Counted from the stretch's first letter, positions 43,163-53,234 are shown. The stretch: 64,000 bases of DNA from Thermodesulforhabdaceae bacterium (GCA_037482015.1 JBBFKT010000001.1:587854-651853), one strand, 5' to 3'. Program-made: numbers and translations. The notes: generated from the sequence alone by a model not told the origin.

Positions 43163-44188
43163 ATGAAAGTTATCCGCTATCTAATACTTGTTGTTACTAC
43201 AAGATGTAACCTCCAGTGTCGGTATTGTTATAACGGTGAGATTTGCTATACAACTGATATGCCAGAGAATATCCTCAGGCAAGCCCTAGAGATCGTTGGT
43301 GAAGGCAAAAGTCCTATTCATATTCAAATAACCGGGGGAGAACCTGCTCTTGTGCCGAATAAAATCGATGTGATCTTGGAAAGTGTTCGAAAGAAGCTGG
43401 CAAGGCCGTATACTGTTGGGATTCAAACTAATGGAACCCTGATTAGTCCAGATCTAGCTAAAAAATTTAAAATGTACGGAGTTCAAGTTGGAATTAGCCT
43501 GGATGGTCCCCCTGGAATTAACGAAGTTTTAAGGGGTAAAACAGGGGCTACCTTGCGAGGAATGGCGATCCTTGAACATTACAGGGTGCCTTTTTGGATA
43601 ACAACAGTGGTTACAGCTCAAAATCTCCCATTTTTGGACAAACTTGCCTATATGCTTGCTGGATTCAAGGAAGTTAAGGGAATTGGATTGGATCTTCTGG
43701 TTAGGAAAGGACGAGCTTTCTCCAGTAGCGAAATTGCTCTACCGGAACCCAATGAACTACGTAAATCTGTCAAATCTTTCCTTATGGCTTTAGATGAGAT
43801 AAATCGTAGACGCTCTGTGCCGATAGTTCTGAGAGAACGGGAAAAACTCAAAAAAGCTCTTGCTGGTTTTCGCCAAAGTTTTTTCTGCCACGCTTCTAAG
43901 GGAGAAAGCATGGCTGTGATGCCAGACGGATCGATCTTCCCTTGCGGGCAAACTGCCGGGGATCCAAAGTTTTTTGCAGGAACAGTATGGAACTTTGATA
44001 GAGAAAAGCTTGGTTCTCTTGGTTCCTTTAGAGTTTCTGAAAGCGTGTGTAAAGACTGCTCACTGGAAAAAGTCTGTCCTGGTGATTGTCCAAGCCGTGT
44101 AACTTATAATGGGCAGGATGCGAATCTTATATGCAGCATATATCGGGTAATATCGGAAGTGATGTCCCAAAAAGGGAGTTTTAAATAG
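43163..44188 (+). CDS. radical SAM protein with SPASM-like C-terminal Cys cluster
   Basis: 341 residues. The radical SAM [4Fe-4S] motif is C-X3-C-X2-C (RCNLQCRYCYN) at about 14-24, followed by the SAM-binding ITGGEPAL. The C-terminal third has eight further Cys, including FPCGQT, CKDC, VCPGDCPSR and LICSIY, typical of a SPASM domain with auxiliary clusters. Such proteins mature sulfatases or modify ribosomal peptides. AAAGGAAG precedes the ATG. The nitrilase gene starts at the base after its stop, so the two form one unit. Confidence 0.85.
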   Translation: MKVIRYLILVVTTRCNLQCRYCYNGEICYTTDMPENILRQALEIVGEGKSPIHIQITGGEPALVPNKIDVILESVRKKLARPYTVGIQTNGTLISPDLAKKFKMYGVQVGISLDGPPGINEVLRGKTGATLRGMAILEHYRVPFWITTVVTAQNLPFLDKLAYMLAGFKEVKGIGLDLLVRKGRAFSSSEIALPEPNELRKSVKSFLMALDEINRRRSVPIVLREREKLKKALAGFRQSFFCHASKGESMAVMPDGSIFPCGQTAGDPKFFAGTVWNFDREKLGSLGSFRVSESVCKDCSLEKVCPGDCPSRVTYNGQDANLICSIYRVISEVMSQKGSFK

Positions 44189-45706
44189 ATGAAAAATGCA
44201 TTGAGGATTGGCCTGATTCATCTTGCGGTGGCTCATAAACGATTTGAAAATAACTTTAACGATCTTATGAAGCTTATAGATCAAGCCATTAACCATGGTG
44301 CACAGATTGTTGTGACACCAGAACTTGCCCTTTCCGGGTATTCCTTCCGTAGCCGTAGCGATATACTACCTTATACTGAATCCGCAAATGGGCCGGTTAT
44401 TTCGAAACTTTCTCAGGTGGCAAGGGGTTCTTCTGTATATATATGTATAGGTGTTGCAGAAAGAGATGATAAAACCGGAATAATTTATAACTCTGCTTTC
44501 GTGATCAATCCCAATGGTGAGGTTGTTTGTCGCTACAGAAAAATCAGCGCTGAAAGTAGATGGGCTTGTTCCGGGAGTCCTTATCAGGACAATGTGTTTG
44601 AAACTCCATGGGGACGAGTGGGAGTGTTAATTTGCGCAGATTCTTACTATGGCTTGATACCACGCTGCACTGTTCTAAGGGGAGCTGATTTGATCATAGT
44701 TCTTGCAAACTGGCCTCCATCTGGCATGGATCCAAGGGAATTGTGGCGTGCTAGAGCTATCGAAAACGGGATCTTCGTTGTTGCTTGTAACCGAAGTGGA
44801 ATTGATCTCATAATGGACTGTTGTGAAGCCCCATCCTGTGCGTATGATCCCGTGGGAAGATCAATTTTTGAGGGAATCAGTAAGGATTCAACTGTTTTCT
44901 TGGTAGATCTTCCCCTTTCAGGAAATGGTCGCCTGGAGAACGGTTACCGAGAAGATCGTCTGAAGACCCGTTCTCTGGATTTATACAGAGAATGTGCGTT
45001 GAATCTATGGCCGGTTCGAGATCTTACTTCTTTTCTGGGACTTCCGGCTTGCGGAATGCTTTCCACTGTTTGTGTAGTGCCTGCCGAAAATGAACACCCT
45101 GTTGAGGCCCTGAATAGATTGATGAAGCATCAAGCAATACAGAAAGGAGCTTTATGCATTCTCCCGGCTTTCGAATCTAGCGATGTAATTCTGGAAGCCC
45201 TCAGGTCTGTAACCAAGGTTAGTCAAATCGGAATATTGTGGCGTGATGGGTATATTAGTGGAAATGGCTACATAATGATAAAAGATGGGGATGTCGTTAG
45301 ATATGATGAGTTTCTGACAGGTGGAAGTGGAGAAAGAGCTCTACCAGAGTTTGATTTTGGCCCGGCAAGGATTGCAATTGCACCTTTTAAAGTTCTCGAG
45401 CATCCCGAAGTGGCTGTGGCGTTAGCCAAAAAGGGATGTGACATAGCAGTGTCATCAGAGTGGTTTCTTGAAGGGGAGTGGAGGATCATCGGAGGGGTGC
45501 GGACAGTTGAAAATATTGCAGTAGCAATATGTGGTTCGAATGGAGCTGGTATTTGGATTCCTCCGCATGGGCATGAACGATGGGGAGAAGTAATCGCTGG
45601 TAGAGGTGAATACTGTTTATTCAATGTTGATACTTCCCACACAAGGTGTAAACGCTTCCAGGATCGTGTGGATTTTGAACTTCTTCTAAGGGGCGAAAAA
45701 CAATAA
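44189..45706 (+). CDS. tandem two-domain nitrilase-superfamily amidohydrolase
   Basis: 505 residues. Domain 1 (about 1-260) is a full carbon-nitrogen hydrolase with the triad Glu (VTPELALSGY), Lys (RYRKISAE) and Cys (VLICADSYY). Domain 2 (about 280-500) keeps the fold pattern, but the equivalent positions read ILPAFES and AIAPFK, so Glu and Cys are lost and it is probably non-catalytic. The natural substrate is unknown. Tight coupling to the radical SAM gene suggests the two act on the same molecule. Confidence 0.82.
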   Translation: MKNALRIGLIHLAVAHKRFENNFNDLMKLIDQAINHGAQIVVTPELALSGYSFRSRSDILPYTESANGPVISKLSQVARGSSVYICIGVAERDDKTGIIYNSAFVINPNGEVVCRYRKISAESRWACSGSPYQDNVFETPWGRVGVLICADSYYGLIPRCTVLRGADLIIVLANWPPSGMDPRELWRARAIENGIFVVACNRSGIDLIMDCCEAPSCAYDPVGRSIFEGISKDSTVFLVDLPLSGNGRLENGYREDRLKTRSLDLYRECALNLWPVRDLTSFLGLPACGMLSTVCVVPAENEHPVEALNRLMKHQAIQKGALCILPAFESSDVILEALRSVTKVSQIGILWRDGYISGNGYIMIKDGDVVRYDEFLTGGSGERALPEFDFGPARIAIAPFKVLEHPEVAVALAKKGCDIAVSSEWFLEGEWRIIGGVRTVENIAVAICGSNGAGIWIPPHGHERWGEVIAGRGEYCLFNVDTSHTRCKRFQDRVDFELLLRGEKQ

Positions 45707-45718
45707 ATAGTGCTAATT

Positions 45719-46144
45719 TTCGGACATCCTCTCCAAAGTGTAGGAGCGACTGGCCGGTCGCCCCAAAAAAACGGACAGCAAGGCTGCCGTCCCTCTCGAG
45801 ACAGCGGTAGAAAATATTGAGAGGGTCGTCGTCCTCGGCGACCAATACACTTTTATCGGTGTATTTCTAGAACATGCTCCAAAAAGGTGAGGGTGTTCAA
45901 AAAGCGGGCGATATGTTCGTAGCACCGGCCATTCCACGATATAGGTTTATACGTGTAGAAGATATTGTAGGGGCGCACGGCCGTGTGCCCTACACTAAAA
46001 CATCATTAAAGAAACACTGCCTACATAATTGGTCTCTCATTTTTGGGGAGCAGTTCACTGCTGCAAAGGGCTAATTGACACATTGCCCCAAAAACCCAAA
46101 ACGCAGTTGGAGCACTTAATTTATGGAACATCCTCCAAAAAGGT
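45719..46144. repeat. cluster of MITE/REP-like palindromic repeats
   Basis: This gene-free 490-bp gap holds at least three palindromes: 45743-45764 (core TGGCCGG), about 45770-45795 (ACGGACAGC/GCTGCCGT) and 45967-45993 (GCACGGCCGTG). A near-identical direct repeat, GAACATSCTCCAAAAAGGT, occurs at about 45870-45888 and 46126-46144. The stretch 45889-45995 aligns with the element at 28560-28698. No gene is supported here. Confidence 0.65.
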
Positions 46145-46171
46145 TGACTTTCTGCCAAAAATACGTATAAA
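46144..46171 (+). promoter_or_regulatory. sigma-70-type promoter of the tRNA genes
   Basis: TTGACT (46144-46149), 16 bases, then TATAAA (46166-46171), 25 bases before the first tRNA. Confidence 0.65.
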
Positions 46172-46195
46172 AAAGCCAAGCTTGTTAGCTGGAAG

Positions 46196-46272
46196 GCGCC
46201 CGTAGCTCAGCTGGACAGAGCGTCGGACTTCGAATCCGCAGGCCGCAGGTTCGAATCCTGCCGGGCGTACCA
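46196..46272 (+). tRNA. tRNA-Arg (anticodon TCG)
   Basis: 77 bases with encoded CCA. The acceptor GCGCCCG pairs with CGGGCGT, with a G-T first pair. The D-arm is GCTC/GAGC, the anticodon loop CTTCGAA (reads CGA/CGN), and the T-arm GCAGG-TTCGAAT-CCTGC. Position 27:43 appears to be a T-C mismatch. Confidence 0.94.
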
Positions 46273-46297
46273 TTGAAAAGTGGTTTATCTCCGATTT

Positions 46298-46373
46298 GGG
46301 CCGTTAGCTCAAAAGGTAGAGCAGCTGACTCTTAATCAGTTGGTTCGGGGTTCGAGTCCCTGACGGCCCACCA
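46298..46373 (+). tRNA. tRNA-Lys (anticodon CTT)
   Basis: 76 bases with encoded CCA. The acceptor GGGCCGT pairs with ACGGCCC. The anticodon loop CTCTTAA reads AAG. The T-loop TTCGAGT is standard. It lies 25 bases after tRNA-Arg and is likely co-transcribed. Confidence 0.95.
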
Positions 46374-46430
46374 GTTTATTTAGATCTCGAAAAAATGGTG
46401 GCGAATCGAATCAGGAAAAATAAAGGCATC

Positions 46431-48443
46431 ATGAGCCTTTTCAAAACAGATCATCTTCTGGAACCTAAATGTGATCAGCCGCAAGCCATCAAAAGGCTTG
46501 TTGAGGGACTTCAGAAGGGCCTTAAATTTCAGACTCTCCTTGGAGTAACCGGTTCGGGCAAAACTCTCACTATGGCTCATGTTATTGCTCAGATCCAGCG
46601 CCCAACCCTAATTATCGCTCCTAACAAAACCCTTGCGGCTCAGCTCTACGGAGAATTCAAAGCCTTTTTTCCTCACAACGCTGTTGAATACTTTGTGTCC
46701 TATTATGATTACTATCAGCCAGAAGCTTATATACCTCAAACCGATACATATATCGCCAAAGATGCTTCCATTAACGACACAATCGACAAGATGCGACATA
46801 GCGCTACCAGAGCCCTCCTCGAGCGGCGCGATGTAATTATTGTAAGTAGCGTTTCCTGTATTTATGGATTGGGAGAACCTGAAGAATATCGACAAATGCT
46901 TTTATGGCTGAAGGAAAATGAAACAGCTTCCAGAGAGGCTATCATAAAAAAGCTTGTAGAAATACAGTATCAGCGAAACGACACCGATTTTAAGCGAGGA
47001 TGCTTTAGAGTTCGTGGTGATGTGATAGATGTTTTTCCATCTCATCAGGAAGATCTGGCGGTTAGAATCGAACTCTTTGGAAACTGGGTTGAAAGTATCC
47101 GCGAGTTTGATCCACTTACGGGAAAAACTATACGTAAGCTCACCGAAATAGCTATTTATCCTGCAACACACTATGTAACAAGTCGAGAAAAGCTGGAGCG
47201 GGCGGTTAAGTCTATCGAAGAAGAACTCGAAGAGCGGCTTAAGGAATTGCGAGCCCAGGGAAAACTCCTTGAAGCTCAGCGTCTTGAAGAAAGAACCAGA
47301 CTGGATATAGAAATGCTCCTTGAACTTGGTTACTGTCAGGGGATCGAAAATTATTCACGCCATCTTACCGGTAGAAAACCGGGTGAACCTCCCCCAACTC
47401 TTATAGACTATTTCCCTCCTGACTGGCTTCTTTTTATTGACGAGAGTCATATCACAGTTCCACAACTTCAGGGTATGTATAGAGGAGACCGCTCTCGTAA
47501 GCAGACCCTTGTGGAATACGGCTTTCGCCTTCCTTCCGCTCTCGACAATCGCCCTCTATCTTTTGAAGAATTCATTGACCGCGTAAATCAGGTAATATTC
47601 GTATCGGCTACTCCGGGTCCTTATGAGTTGGAGGTTAGTGGTGATGCCGTGGTAGAACAAATCATTAGACCTACTGGTCTGGTGGATCCGGTTATAGAAG
47701 TAAGACCTGCTCGTAATCAGATTGATGATCTCATATCAGAGATAAGAAAGCGAGTTACCAGAGGACAGCGAGTGCTTGTTACAACTCTTACTAAGCGTAT
47801 GGCAGAGGATCTCACGGAGTATCTGTCTGAATTAAAGATTCGAGTGCGTTATATGCATTCGGATGTGGACACGCTGGAACGGATTGAGCTTATTCGAGAA
47901 CTCAGACTGGGAAGCTATGATGTCCTTGTGGGAATAAACCTTCTTCGGGAGGGGCTTGATATTCCGGAGGTGTCTCTTGTTGCGATACTTGACGCCGATA
48001 GTGAAGGTTTCCTTCGTTCAGAACGATCGTTGATACAAACTGCCGGAAGAGCCGCTCGAAATGTTGACGGAACAGTTATTCTTTACGCTGACCGAATTAC
48101 CAGATCCATGGCTAAGGCTATTGAGGAAACAAATCGCCGAAGACAGATTCAGCTTGCTTACAATGAGGCTCATGGCATTATTCCAAAGACCATTGAAAAG
48201 GATGTCCACGATGTTTTGGCTCCTTACAGGGCTGGAATAGAGGAAAAAATAGGGATAAGTGATTCTGACGCGGCTGTTATGGAAGAACAAGCTGGTTGGA
48301 GCAGGGAAGACCTTGATGAACACATAAGAGAGATGGAACGGGCCATGCGTGAAGCTGCGGAGAGACTTGAGTTTGAGAAGGCGGCAGAACTACGGGACAA
48401 GATTAAAAAATTGAAATATCTTCAGCTTATGACCCAGAGCTAA
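46431..48443 (+). CDS. uvrB: excinuclease ABC subunit B
   Basis: 670-residue DNA-damage-verifying helicase of nucleotide excision repair. It has Walker A GVTGSGKT, the beta-hairpin region [21 protein letters not shown], helicase motifs [13 protein letters not shown] and TAGRAARN, and a C-terminal UVR domain (about 625-660) that binds UvrC. I prefer the ATG at 46431 (MSLFKTDHL), where the family normally begins. The ATG at 46395 lacks a ribosome site and adds 12 non-conserved residues. It ends eight bases from the convergent rimO. Confidence 0.97.
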   Translation: MSLFKTDHLLEPKCDQPQAIKRLVEGLQKGLKFQTLLGVTGSGKTLTMAHVIAQIQRPTLIIAPNKTLAAQLYGEFKAFFPHNAVEYFVSYYDYYQPEAYIPQTDTYIAKDASINDTIDKMRHSATRALLERRDVIIVSSVSCIYGLGEPEEYRQMLLWLKENETASREAIIKKLVEIQYQRNDTDFKRGCFRVRGDVIDVFPSHQEDLAVRIELFGNWVESIREFDPLTGKTIRKLTEIAIYPATHYVTSREKLERAVKSIEEELEERLKELRAQGKLLEAQRLEERTRLDIEMLLELGYCQGIENYSRHLTGRKPGEPPPTLIDYFPPDWLLFIDESHITVPQLQGMYRGDRSRKQTLVEYGFRLPSALDNRPLSFEEFIDRVNQVIFVSATPGPYELEVSGDAVVEQIIRPTGLVDPVIEVRPARNQIDDLISEIRKRVTRGQRVLVTTLTKRMAEDLTEYLSELKIRVRYMHSDVDTLERIELIRELRLGSYDVLVGINLLREGLDIPEVSLVAILDADSEGFLRSERSLIQTAGRAARNVDGTVILYADRITRSMAKAIEETNRRRQIQLAYNEAHGIIPKTIEKDVHDVLAPYRAGIEEKIGISDSDAAVMEEQAGWSREDLDEHIREMERAMREAAERLEFEKAAELRDKIKKLKYLQLMTQS

Positions 48444-48450
48444 CTCTATT

Positions 48451-49791
48451 TTAGGTTGAAAAGTCTGTGCAAGAATCCAGGATTTCCGCCTCTACATCGT
48501 AATCGTGAGTTTTTGTAATCCGTGCCGGAACTATGGAACCAGGCTTAGCAGTGCCGGATGTTATAGTAACGATTCCATCGATTTGAGGTGCCTGAGAAGG
48601 AAGCCTTCCTGCCAAAAGCAAGTCTGAGTCCGGATGGGGACCATCAATTATTATAGGAAGTATTTTCCTTTTGTATTGTCTAAGCTTTCTTCGGGATATT
48701 TTTCTTTGTATTTTGTAGAGAGTTTTCAGTCGAGTGCGCTTAATTCTGTCGGGCACTTGATTTGGTAGTTTAGCAGCTCTGGTGCCCTGTTCTGGAGAAA
48801 AAGCAAATACACCAATATGATCTATTTCCATTTGTTCAACGAAATTCACTAGTTCCTCAAATTCTTTTTCTCCTTCTCCCGGGAATCCGACCATAAAGGT
48901 AGTGCGAAGGGTTATGTCAGGTATGAAAGATCTGATCATTTCTATAACTTCTGCAGGATGTTGAGCTATTCTTTTTCTTCCCATGGCTGCGAGCAGGGTA
49001 GGGGAAACGTGTTGAAAGGGTATATCTAGATAAGGCAAAATTTTTGAAGATGATTTTATAGTAGCAAGCAGTTTTTCAGTAATGTGTCCCGGGTATGTGT
49101 ATAATAGCCTGATCCATCGAATAGATGTTAGAGTTTCAAGAGCTTCCAGGAGTTTTATTAATTGATCAGAACTTCCCCAATCTCGCCCGTAAGAAGCCAC
49201 ATCCTGTGCTATAAGAATAATTTCAGGAATTCCAAGTTCGTTTAGCATTCGTGCTTCCTGAAGGATGTCATTCAAAGGGCGGCTTCTCAGGGGACCTCTA
49301 ATTTTGGGAATCATGCAGTAAGTGCAGACGTTACTGCAGCCTTCGGATATTTTAAGATAGGCGTAAGACTTATCAGTTGATACAGCGCGGAATAGAAAAG
49401 ATTGATGGCTTACCTTATCGGGACGTGAAACTAGAAGGGAAGGGTGATTGGAATCTAAAACCAGAGCTATGTCCTCATAGTGGTTTGTTCCCAGGAATAG
49501 ATCTACTTCGGGCATTAGAGTGGTTAACTTTTTGCCGTAGCGTTGAACCATGCAACCGGTTACCACAATTTTTTTACATCTTCCCTTATCTTTCCAGGTG
49601 GCTAAGGTAAAGATGTGATCGATAGCTTCTTCAACGGCTGATTCTATAAATCCACAGGTGTTGATAACAATGATATCAGCTTGAGCTGGATCGGTTACGG
49701 GTGATAATCCCGACCGGATGAGAATTCCCAGCATTCGCTCACTGTCAACAAGGTTTTTATCGCATCCAAGGCTGACTAAATAAACATTCAT
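48451..49791 (-). CDS. rimO: ribosomal protein S12 methylthiotransferase
   Basis: 446-residue radical SAM enzyme that adds a methylthio group to Asp of S12. The N-terminal MTTase domain has three cluster Cys (SLGCDKN, INTCGFI, VTGCMVQRYG). The radical SAM motif CSNVCTYCMIPKIRG lies near 155, and a C-terminal TRAM domain completes the family layout. It lies downstream of the ribosomal super-operon but after its terminator, so it is probably expressed separately. Confidence 0.96.
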   Translation of the reverse strand: MNVYLVSLGCDKNLVDSERMLGILIRSGLSPVTDPAQADIIVINTCGFIESAVEEAIDHIFTLATWKDKGRCKKIVVTGCMVQRYGKKLTTLMPEVDLFLGTNHYEDIALVLDSNHPSLLVSRPDKVSHQSFLFRAVSTDKSYAYLKISEGCSNVCTYCMIPKIRGPLRSRPLNDILQEARMLNELGIPEIILIAQDVASYGRDWGSSDQLIKLLEALETLTSIRWIRLLYTYPGHITEKLLATIKSSSKILPYLDIPFQHVSPTLLAAMGRKRIAQHPAEVIEMIRSFIPDITLRTTFMVGFPGEGEKEFEELVNFVEQMEIDHIGVFAFSPEQGTRAAKLPNQVPDRIKRTRLKTLYKIQRKISRRKLRQYKRKILPIIIDGPHPDSDLLLAGRLPSQAPQIDGIVTITSGTAKPGSIVPARITKTHDYDVEAEILDSCTDFST

Positions 49792-49829
49792 GGGAAATGA
49801 GTTTATGGGAGGGGATTGAATAAAAGTTA

Positions 49830-49852
49830 AAGGTGCCGCAAAGCGGCACCTT
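49830..49852. terminator. intrinsic terminator of the ribosomal super-operon
   Basis: A ten-base perfect GC-rich stem, AAGGTGCCGC / GCGGCACCTT, with a three-base loop lies 16 bases after the rplQ stop. T's follow it in the minus-strand direction. Confidence 0.85.
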
Positions 49853-49867
49853 CTTGCTTAGGGAATT

Positions 49868-50236
49868 TTATTTTTGTTCTTCCGGTTTTACTAGCTCAAT
49901 AAGGCACATTGGCGAACCATCTCCTCGCCTGAAACCCATTTTAACTATGCGAGTGTATCCACCCTGTCGCTGAGCATACCGAGGAGCGATTTCGGCAAAG
50001 AGCTTATGAACAACTTTTTTGCTTCGGACGAAGGCAAGAGCCTGTCGTCTGGCGTGAAGATCACCACGCTTGCCGAGAGTGATCATGTGCTCAGCAAATT
50101 TCCTTATTTCCTTTGCCTTTGGCACCGTGGTCACAATTCGCTCATGGTCGAGCAAAGACGTGACCATGTTTCTGAACATGGCAAGCCTGTGTTCTGTTTT
50201 TCTCCCCAGCTTTCTTCCGGCTACTCTATGACGCAT
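49868..50236 (-). CDS. rplQ: 50S ribosomal protein L17
   Basis: 122 residues beginning [17 protein letters not shown] with the L17 signature [17 protein letters not shown]. It lines the polypeptide exit tunnel region. It overlaps rpoA by 11 bases and is the last gene of the super-operon, just before the terminator. Confidence 0.97.
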   Translation of the reverse strand: MRHRVAGRKLGRKTEHRLAMFRNMVTSLLDHERIVTTVPKAKEIRKFAEHMITLGKRGDLHARRQALAFVRSKKVVHKLFAEIAPRYAQRQGGYTRIVKMGFRRGDGSPMCLIELVKPEEQK

Positions 50237-51263
50237 AGCTTTCCTTTTCCCTCTCTCTTTCTTTTCGTTCTAACTCTTCTCTGCTTGGGAATCCCTCTAA
50301 CTTCATCCCTAGCGACAGACCCATTTCCGCAAGGATTTCTTTGATCTCATTAAGAGACTTCCGACCAAAGTTTTTTGTTTTCAACATTTCGGCTTCGGTC
50401 TTCTGAACGAGTTCCCCTATATACTTAATGTCAGCATTTTTCAAGCAATTTGCTGATCTAACTGACAGTTCCAATTCGTCGACTCTGCGAAATAGGTTGT
50501 CGTTCCATACAACTTTTTCTTCCTTTGGTGGCTCTTCTTTAGGTATTTCCACATCCTCTTCAAAGTTTATGAAAACAGAAAACTGATCTTTAAGGATTTT
50601 TGCGGCATAGGCTAAGGCATCTTCCGGTGTGATGCTTCCATCGGTCCAAACTTCCATTGTGAGACGATCGTAATCTGTCATTTGTCCTACTCGAGCTTGG
50701 GTGACCGTATAAGTTACGCGATCAATAGGTGAAAAGATAGCATCTATTGGTATTGTTCCAATAGGCATGTTAGGTTCAGTGTTACGCTCTGCGGGAACAT
50801 AGCCTTTGCCGGTTTTAACCTTGAGTTCCATTTTAATGTGGGCGTCTTTAGACAGAGTGCAAATGTAATGATCGGGGTTAAGCACTGTAACCAGGGAACT
50901 GCCATGAATATCTCCAGCTTTTACAACACCTTTCCCGGTTTTTTCTATACGAAGTGTAGCCGGTTCATCCGTTTTCGATTTGAAACGCACGCCCTTAAGG
51001 TTTAGCACTATGTCTGTTACGTCTTCAACCACTCCGGGGATGCTGGAAAATTCGTGAGCCACACCTTCGATCTTGACACTTGTGATAGCACAACCCCTAA
51101 GGGATGAAAGCAAAACCCTTCTTAGGGCGTTGCCCAAAGTTATTCCGAAACCTCTCTCAAGAGGTTCGCAAACAAACTTTGCATACCTGTTAGGATCGCC
51201 GGGCTTTTCAATTTTCAAACCCTTAGGTTTTATAAGTTCTTTCCAGTTCTTTGCTATATCCAT
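50226..51263 (-). CDS. rpoA: RNA polymerase alpha subunit
   Basis: 345 residues. The N-terminal dimerisation domain has [26 protein letters not shown] and [18 protein letters not shown] short linker leads to the C-terminal promoter-binding domain with helix-hairpin-helix ([32 protein letters not shown]). It is separated from rpsD by a structured 142-bp spacer. Confidence 0.97.
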   Translation of the reverse strand: MDIAKNWKELIKPKGLKIEKPGDPNRYAKFVCEPLERGFGITLGNALRRVLLSSLRGCAITSVKIEGVAHEFSSIPGVVEDVTDIVLNLKGVRFKSKTDEPATLRIEKTGKGVVKAGDIHGSSLVTVLNPDHYICTLSKDAHIKMELKVKTGKGYVPAERNTEPNMPIGTIPIDAIFSPIDRVTYTVTQARVGQMTDYDRLTMEVWTDGSITPEDALAYAAKILKDQFSVFINFEEDVEIPKEEPPKEEKVVWNDNLFRRVDELELSVRSANCLKNADIKYIGELVQKTEAEMLKTKNFGRKSLNEIKEILAEMGLSLGMKLEGFPSREELERKEREREKESYAS

Positions 51264-51317
51264 GGTGTATCCTCGTCAATTCATCAACACCAAATTAGCC
51301 TCTTTTACTAGAGACAA

Positions 51318-51380
51318 CAAAAACCGGCTTTTAAATCCCTTTGCTACCACATTTGAAGCATTAGGGACCCAACCGGTTTG
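51318..51380 (-). other. structured RNA element between rpsD and rpoA
   Basis: On the minus strand CAAACCGG (51380-51373) pairs with CCGGTTTTTG (51327-51318). Inside, TCCCT pairs with AGGGA and TGCT with AGCA. The T-run after the outer stem makes it terminator-like, so it may lower or regulate rpoA-rplQ transcription relative to the ribosomal genes. Confidence 0.5.
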
Positions 51381-51405
51381 TAACAGAAAAATCGAGGTGT
51401 AGCAT

Positions 51406-52032
51406 TTACTTCGAGTAAAACTCTACGATCAACTGCTCCTGCACGGGTATGTCTATCTCTTCCCTTGTGGGGAAAGTTTTGAAAACTCCCTCGTATTGTT
51501 CTCTTTTAAGTTCGAGCCATGGAGACACGCCACGCCTCGGCAAAGCCTCAAGAGCTTCGTTAATTACCGCCAGGCTTCGGCTTTTTTCTCTAACTACGAC
51601 TACATCTCCCGGCTTTAGAAGGTATGAGGGAATATCTACAGACTTTCCGTTTACCAGGAAATGCCCGTGTCGCACCATCTGTCTTGCTTGAGCTCGAGAT
51701 TGAGCAAACCCAAGGCGATAGACCACGTTGTCAAGGCGACGTTCAAGCAGGATAAGGAAGTTAGTACCGGTTACACCTTTCTGCCGTTCGGCTTCTTTAA
51801 AATACTTTTTAAACTGAGTTTCAGTAAGGCCATAAATACGTCTCAACTTTTGCTTTTCTCTAAGTCGCAGTCCGTAATCCGAAAGCTTTGCTCGGATCTT
51901 TCCATGTTGACCGGGAGCGTAGTTCCTTCTTTCGTAAGCGCATTTATCGGAATAGCATCGGTCGCCTTTAAGATATAGTTTCATATTTTCACGACGGCAC
52001 AACCGACAGGCAGGTCCAGTATATCGAGCCAA
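51406..52032 (-). CDS. rpsD: 30S ribosomal protein S4 (zinc form)
   Basis: 208 residues, 16S rRNA-binding assembly initiator and often the translational repressor of its operon. The N-terminus has the zinc ligands C-X2-C...C-X4-C ([16 protein letters not shown]). The S4 RNA-binding domain is [27 protein letters not shown]. Confidence 0.97.
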   Translation of the reverse strand: MARYTGPACRLCRRENMKLYLKGDRCYSDKCAYERRNYAPGQHGKIRAKLSDYGLRLREKQKLRRIYGLTETQFKKYFKEAERQKGVTGTNFLILLERRLDNVVYRLGFAQSRAQARQMVRHGHFLVNGKSVDIPSYLLKPGDVVVVREKSRSLAVINEALEALPRRGVSPWLELKREQYEGVFKTFPTREEIDIPVQEQLIVEFYSK

Positions 52033-52069
52033 GGTTTTTCCTCCCTTCTAACTCATAGAATTTCTTTGC

Positions 52070-52459
52070 TCATACTCGCCGACGCTTCGGAGGGCGACAA
52101 CCGTTATGGGGGATTGGGGTAACATCTTTAATAGCGGTGATATTCAACCCAACCGCCTGTAACGCCCTAAGAGCTGCTTCACGGCCAGATCCAGGTCCTT
52201 TGATGTGAACCTCAACATTTTGAAGTCCGTGCTCCATTGCTTTTTTTGCCGCAGATTCAGCAGCCATCTGAGCGGCAAAAGGAGTGCTTTTACGAGATCC
52301 CTTGAAGTTTTGAGTTCCTGCACTTGCCCAAGAGATCGTATTACCGCTCATGTCGGTTATGGTTACAATCGTATTGTTAAAGGTAGATTGAATATGAGCA
52401 ATTCCGTTTTGGATGTTCTTTTTTTCTTTCTTTTTTCTAGGTCCTCTCTGCTTAGCCAT
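52070..52459 (-). CDS. rpsK: 30S ribosomal protein S11
   Basis: 129 residues. Signatures are [18 protein letters not shown], the [15 protein letters not shown] loop and the basic tail CRPPKRRRV. It forms part of the platform. It lies 18 bases after rpsM. Confidence 0.97.
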   Translation of the reverse strand: MAKQRGPRKKKEKKNIQNGIAHIQSTFNNTIVTITDMSGNTISWASAGTQNFKGSRKSTPFAAQMAAESAAKKAMEHGLQNVEVHIKGPGSGREAALRALQAVGLNITAIKDVTPIPHNGCRPPKRRRV

Positions 52460-52477
52460 TGTTCCTCCTGGTCATTT

Positions 52478-52849
52478 CTACTTTTTCTTCTTTCCGATGA
52501 GAGAGCCTCTCGGTCCCTTGCGAGTTCTGGCGTTAGAATGAGTTCTTTGTCCTCTTACTGGCAATCCACGGCGATGTCTGAGACCTCTGTAACACCCCAT
52601 GTCCATGAGCCTTTTAATGTTCATTGCAACCTGAGTTCTCAGTTCTCCCTCGACCTTGTAGTTTGTATCGATAATCCGGCGTAAAGCAGCAATCTGTTCG
52701 TCCGTTAGGTTGTCAGTTCGAGTATTAGGATCTATTCCCGCCTCTTCGATGATTTTCTTAGCCGTGGAACGCCCTATACCGTAAATGTAAGTCAGGGCGA
52801 TCTCAATACGCTTGTTTTTAGGCAAATCAACTCCTGCGATACGAGCCAA
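52478..52849 (-). CDS. rpsM: 30S ribosomal protein S13
   Basis: 123 residues starting [26 protein letters not shown] with the HHLH-type head and the basic end [26 protein letters not shown]. It contacts the P-site tRNA and 50S bridges. It is the first gene of the classical alpha block. Confidence 0.97.
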   Translation of the reverse strand: MARIAGVDLPKNKRIEIALTYIYGIGRSTAKKIIEEAGIDPNTRTDNLTDEQIAALRRIIDTNYKVEGELRTQVAMNIKRLMDMGCYRGLRHRRGLPVRGQRTHSNARTRKGPRGSLIGKKKK

Positions 52850-52875
52850 CTTTTCTTACCTCCCGCTTATCCCGT

Positions 52876-52989
52876 TTATCCCTGGCGCTGTTTGTGTTTG
52901 GGATTTTCACAAATAACCCTTACGGACCCGTGACGTTTAATAATTCTGCACTTCTTACAAATCCTCTTGACCGACGCTCTAACCTTCAT
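52876..52989 (-). CDS. rpmJ: 50S ribosomal protein L36 (zinc form)
   Basis: 37 residues read from ATG 52989 to TAA 52876-52878. [21 protein letters not shown] and the later Cys and His give the L36 zinc ribbon. It lies between infA and rpsM, its usual place, and is short enough to be missed. Confidence 0.97.
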   Translation of the reverse strand: MKVRASVKRICKKCRIIKRHGSVRVICENPKHKQRQG

Positions 52990-53012
52990 CTTCCCTGCTC
53001 CTTACTAATCCT

Positions 53013-53234
53013 TTACGATTTTGCTCTGTAGATGATGCGTCCTCGAGTCAAATCATACGGCGACAATTCCACTGTAACCTTGTCTCCCGGGAGAATTCTA
53101 ATAAAATGCATCCGCATCTTCCCAGATATGTGGGCGAGCACTCGATGCCCATTAGGAAGTTCTACTCTAAACATGGCATTTGGAAGCGTTTCTACAACCG
53201 TTCCTTCCACTTCAATGGCATCCTCTTTTGGCAT
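53013..53234 (-). CDS. infA: translation initiation factor IF-1
   Basis: 73-residue OB-fold protein, [15 protein letters not shown]...[30 protein letters not shown], that occupies the ribosomal A site during initiation. ATG at 53234 gives the usual length. A GTG three codons earlier is possible, with AAGGAG close to both. Confidence 0.97.
   Translation of the reverse strand: MPKEDAIEVEGTVVETLPNAMFRVELPNGHRVLAHISGKMRMHFIRILPGDKVTVELSPYDLTRGRIIYRAKS

Noticed and set aside
45713-45937. Minus-strand 74-codon frames across the repeat cluster
   Set aside because: The frames run through palindromic repeats, have no ribosome site and resemble no protein; they are by-products of the repeats.
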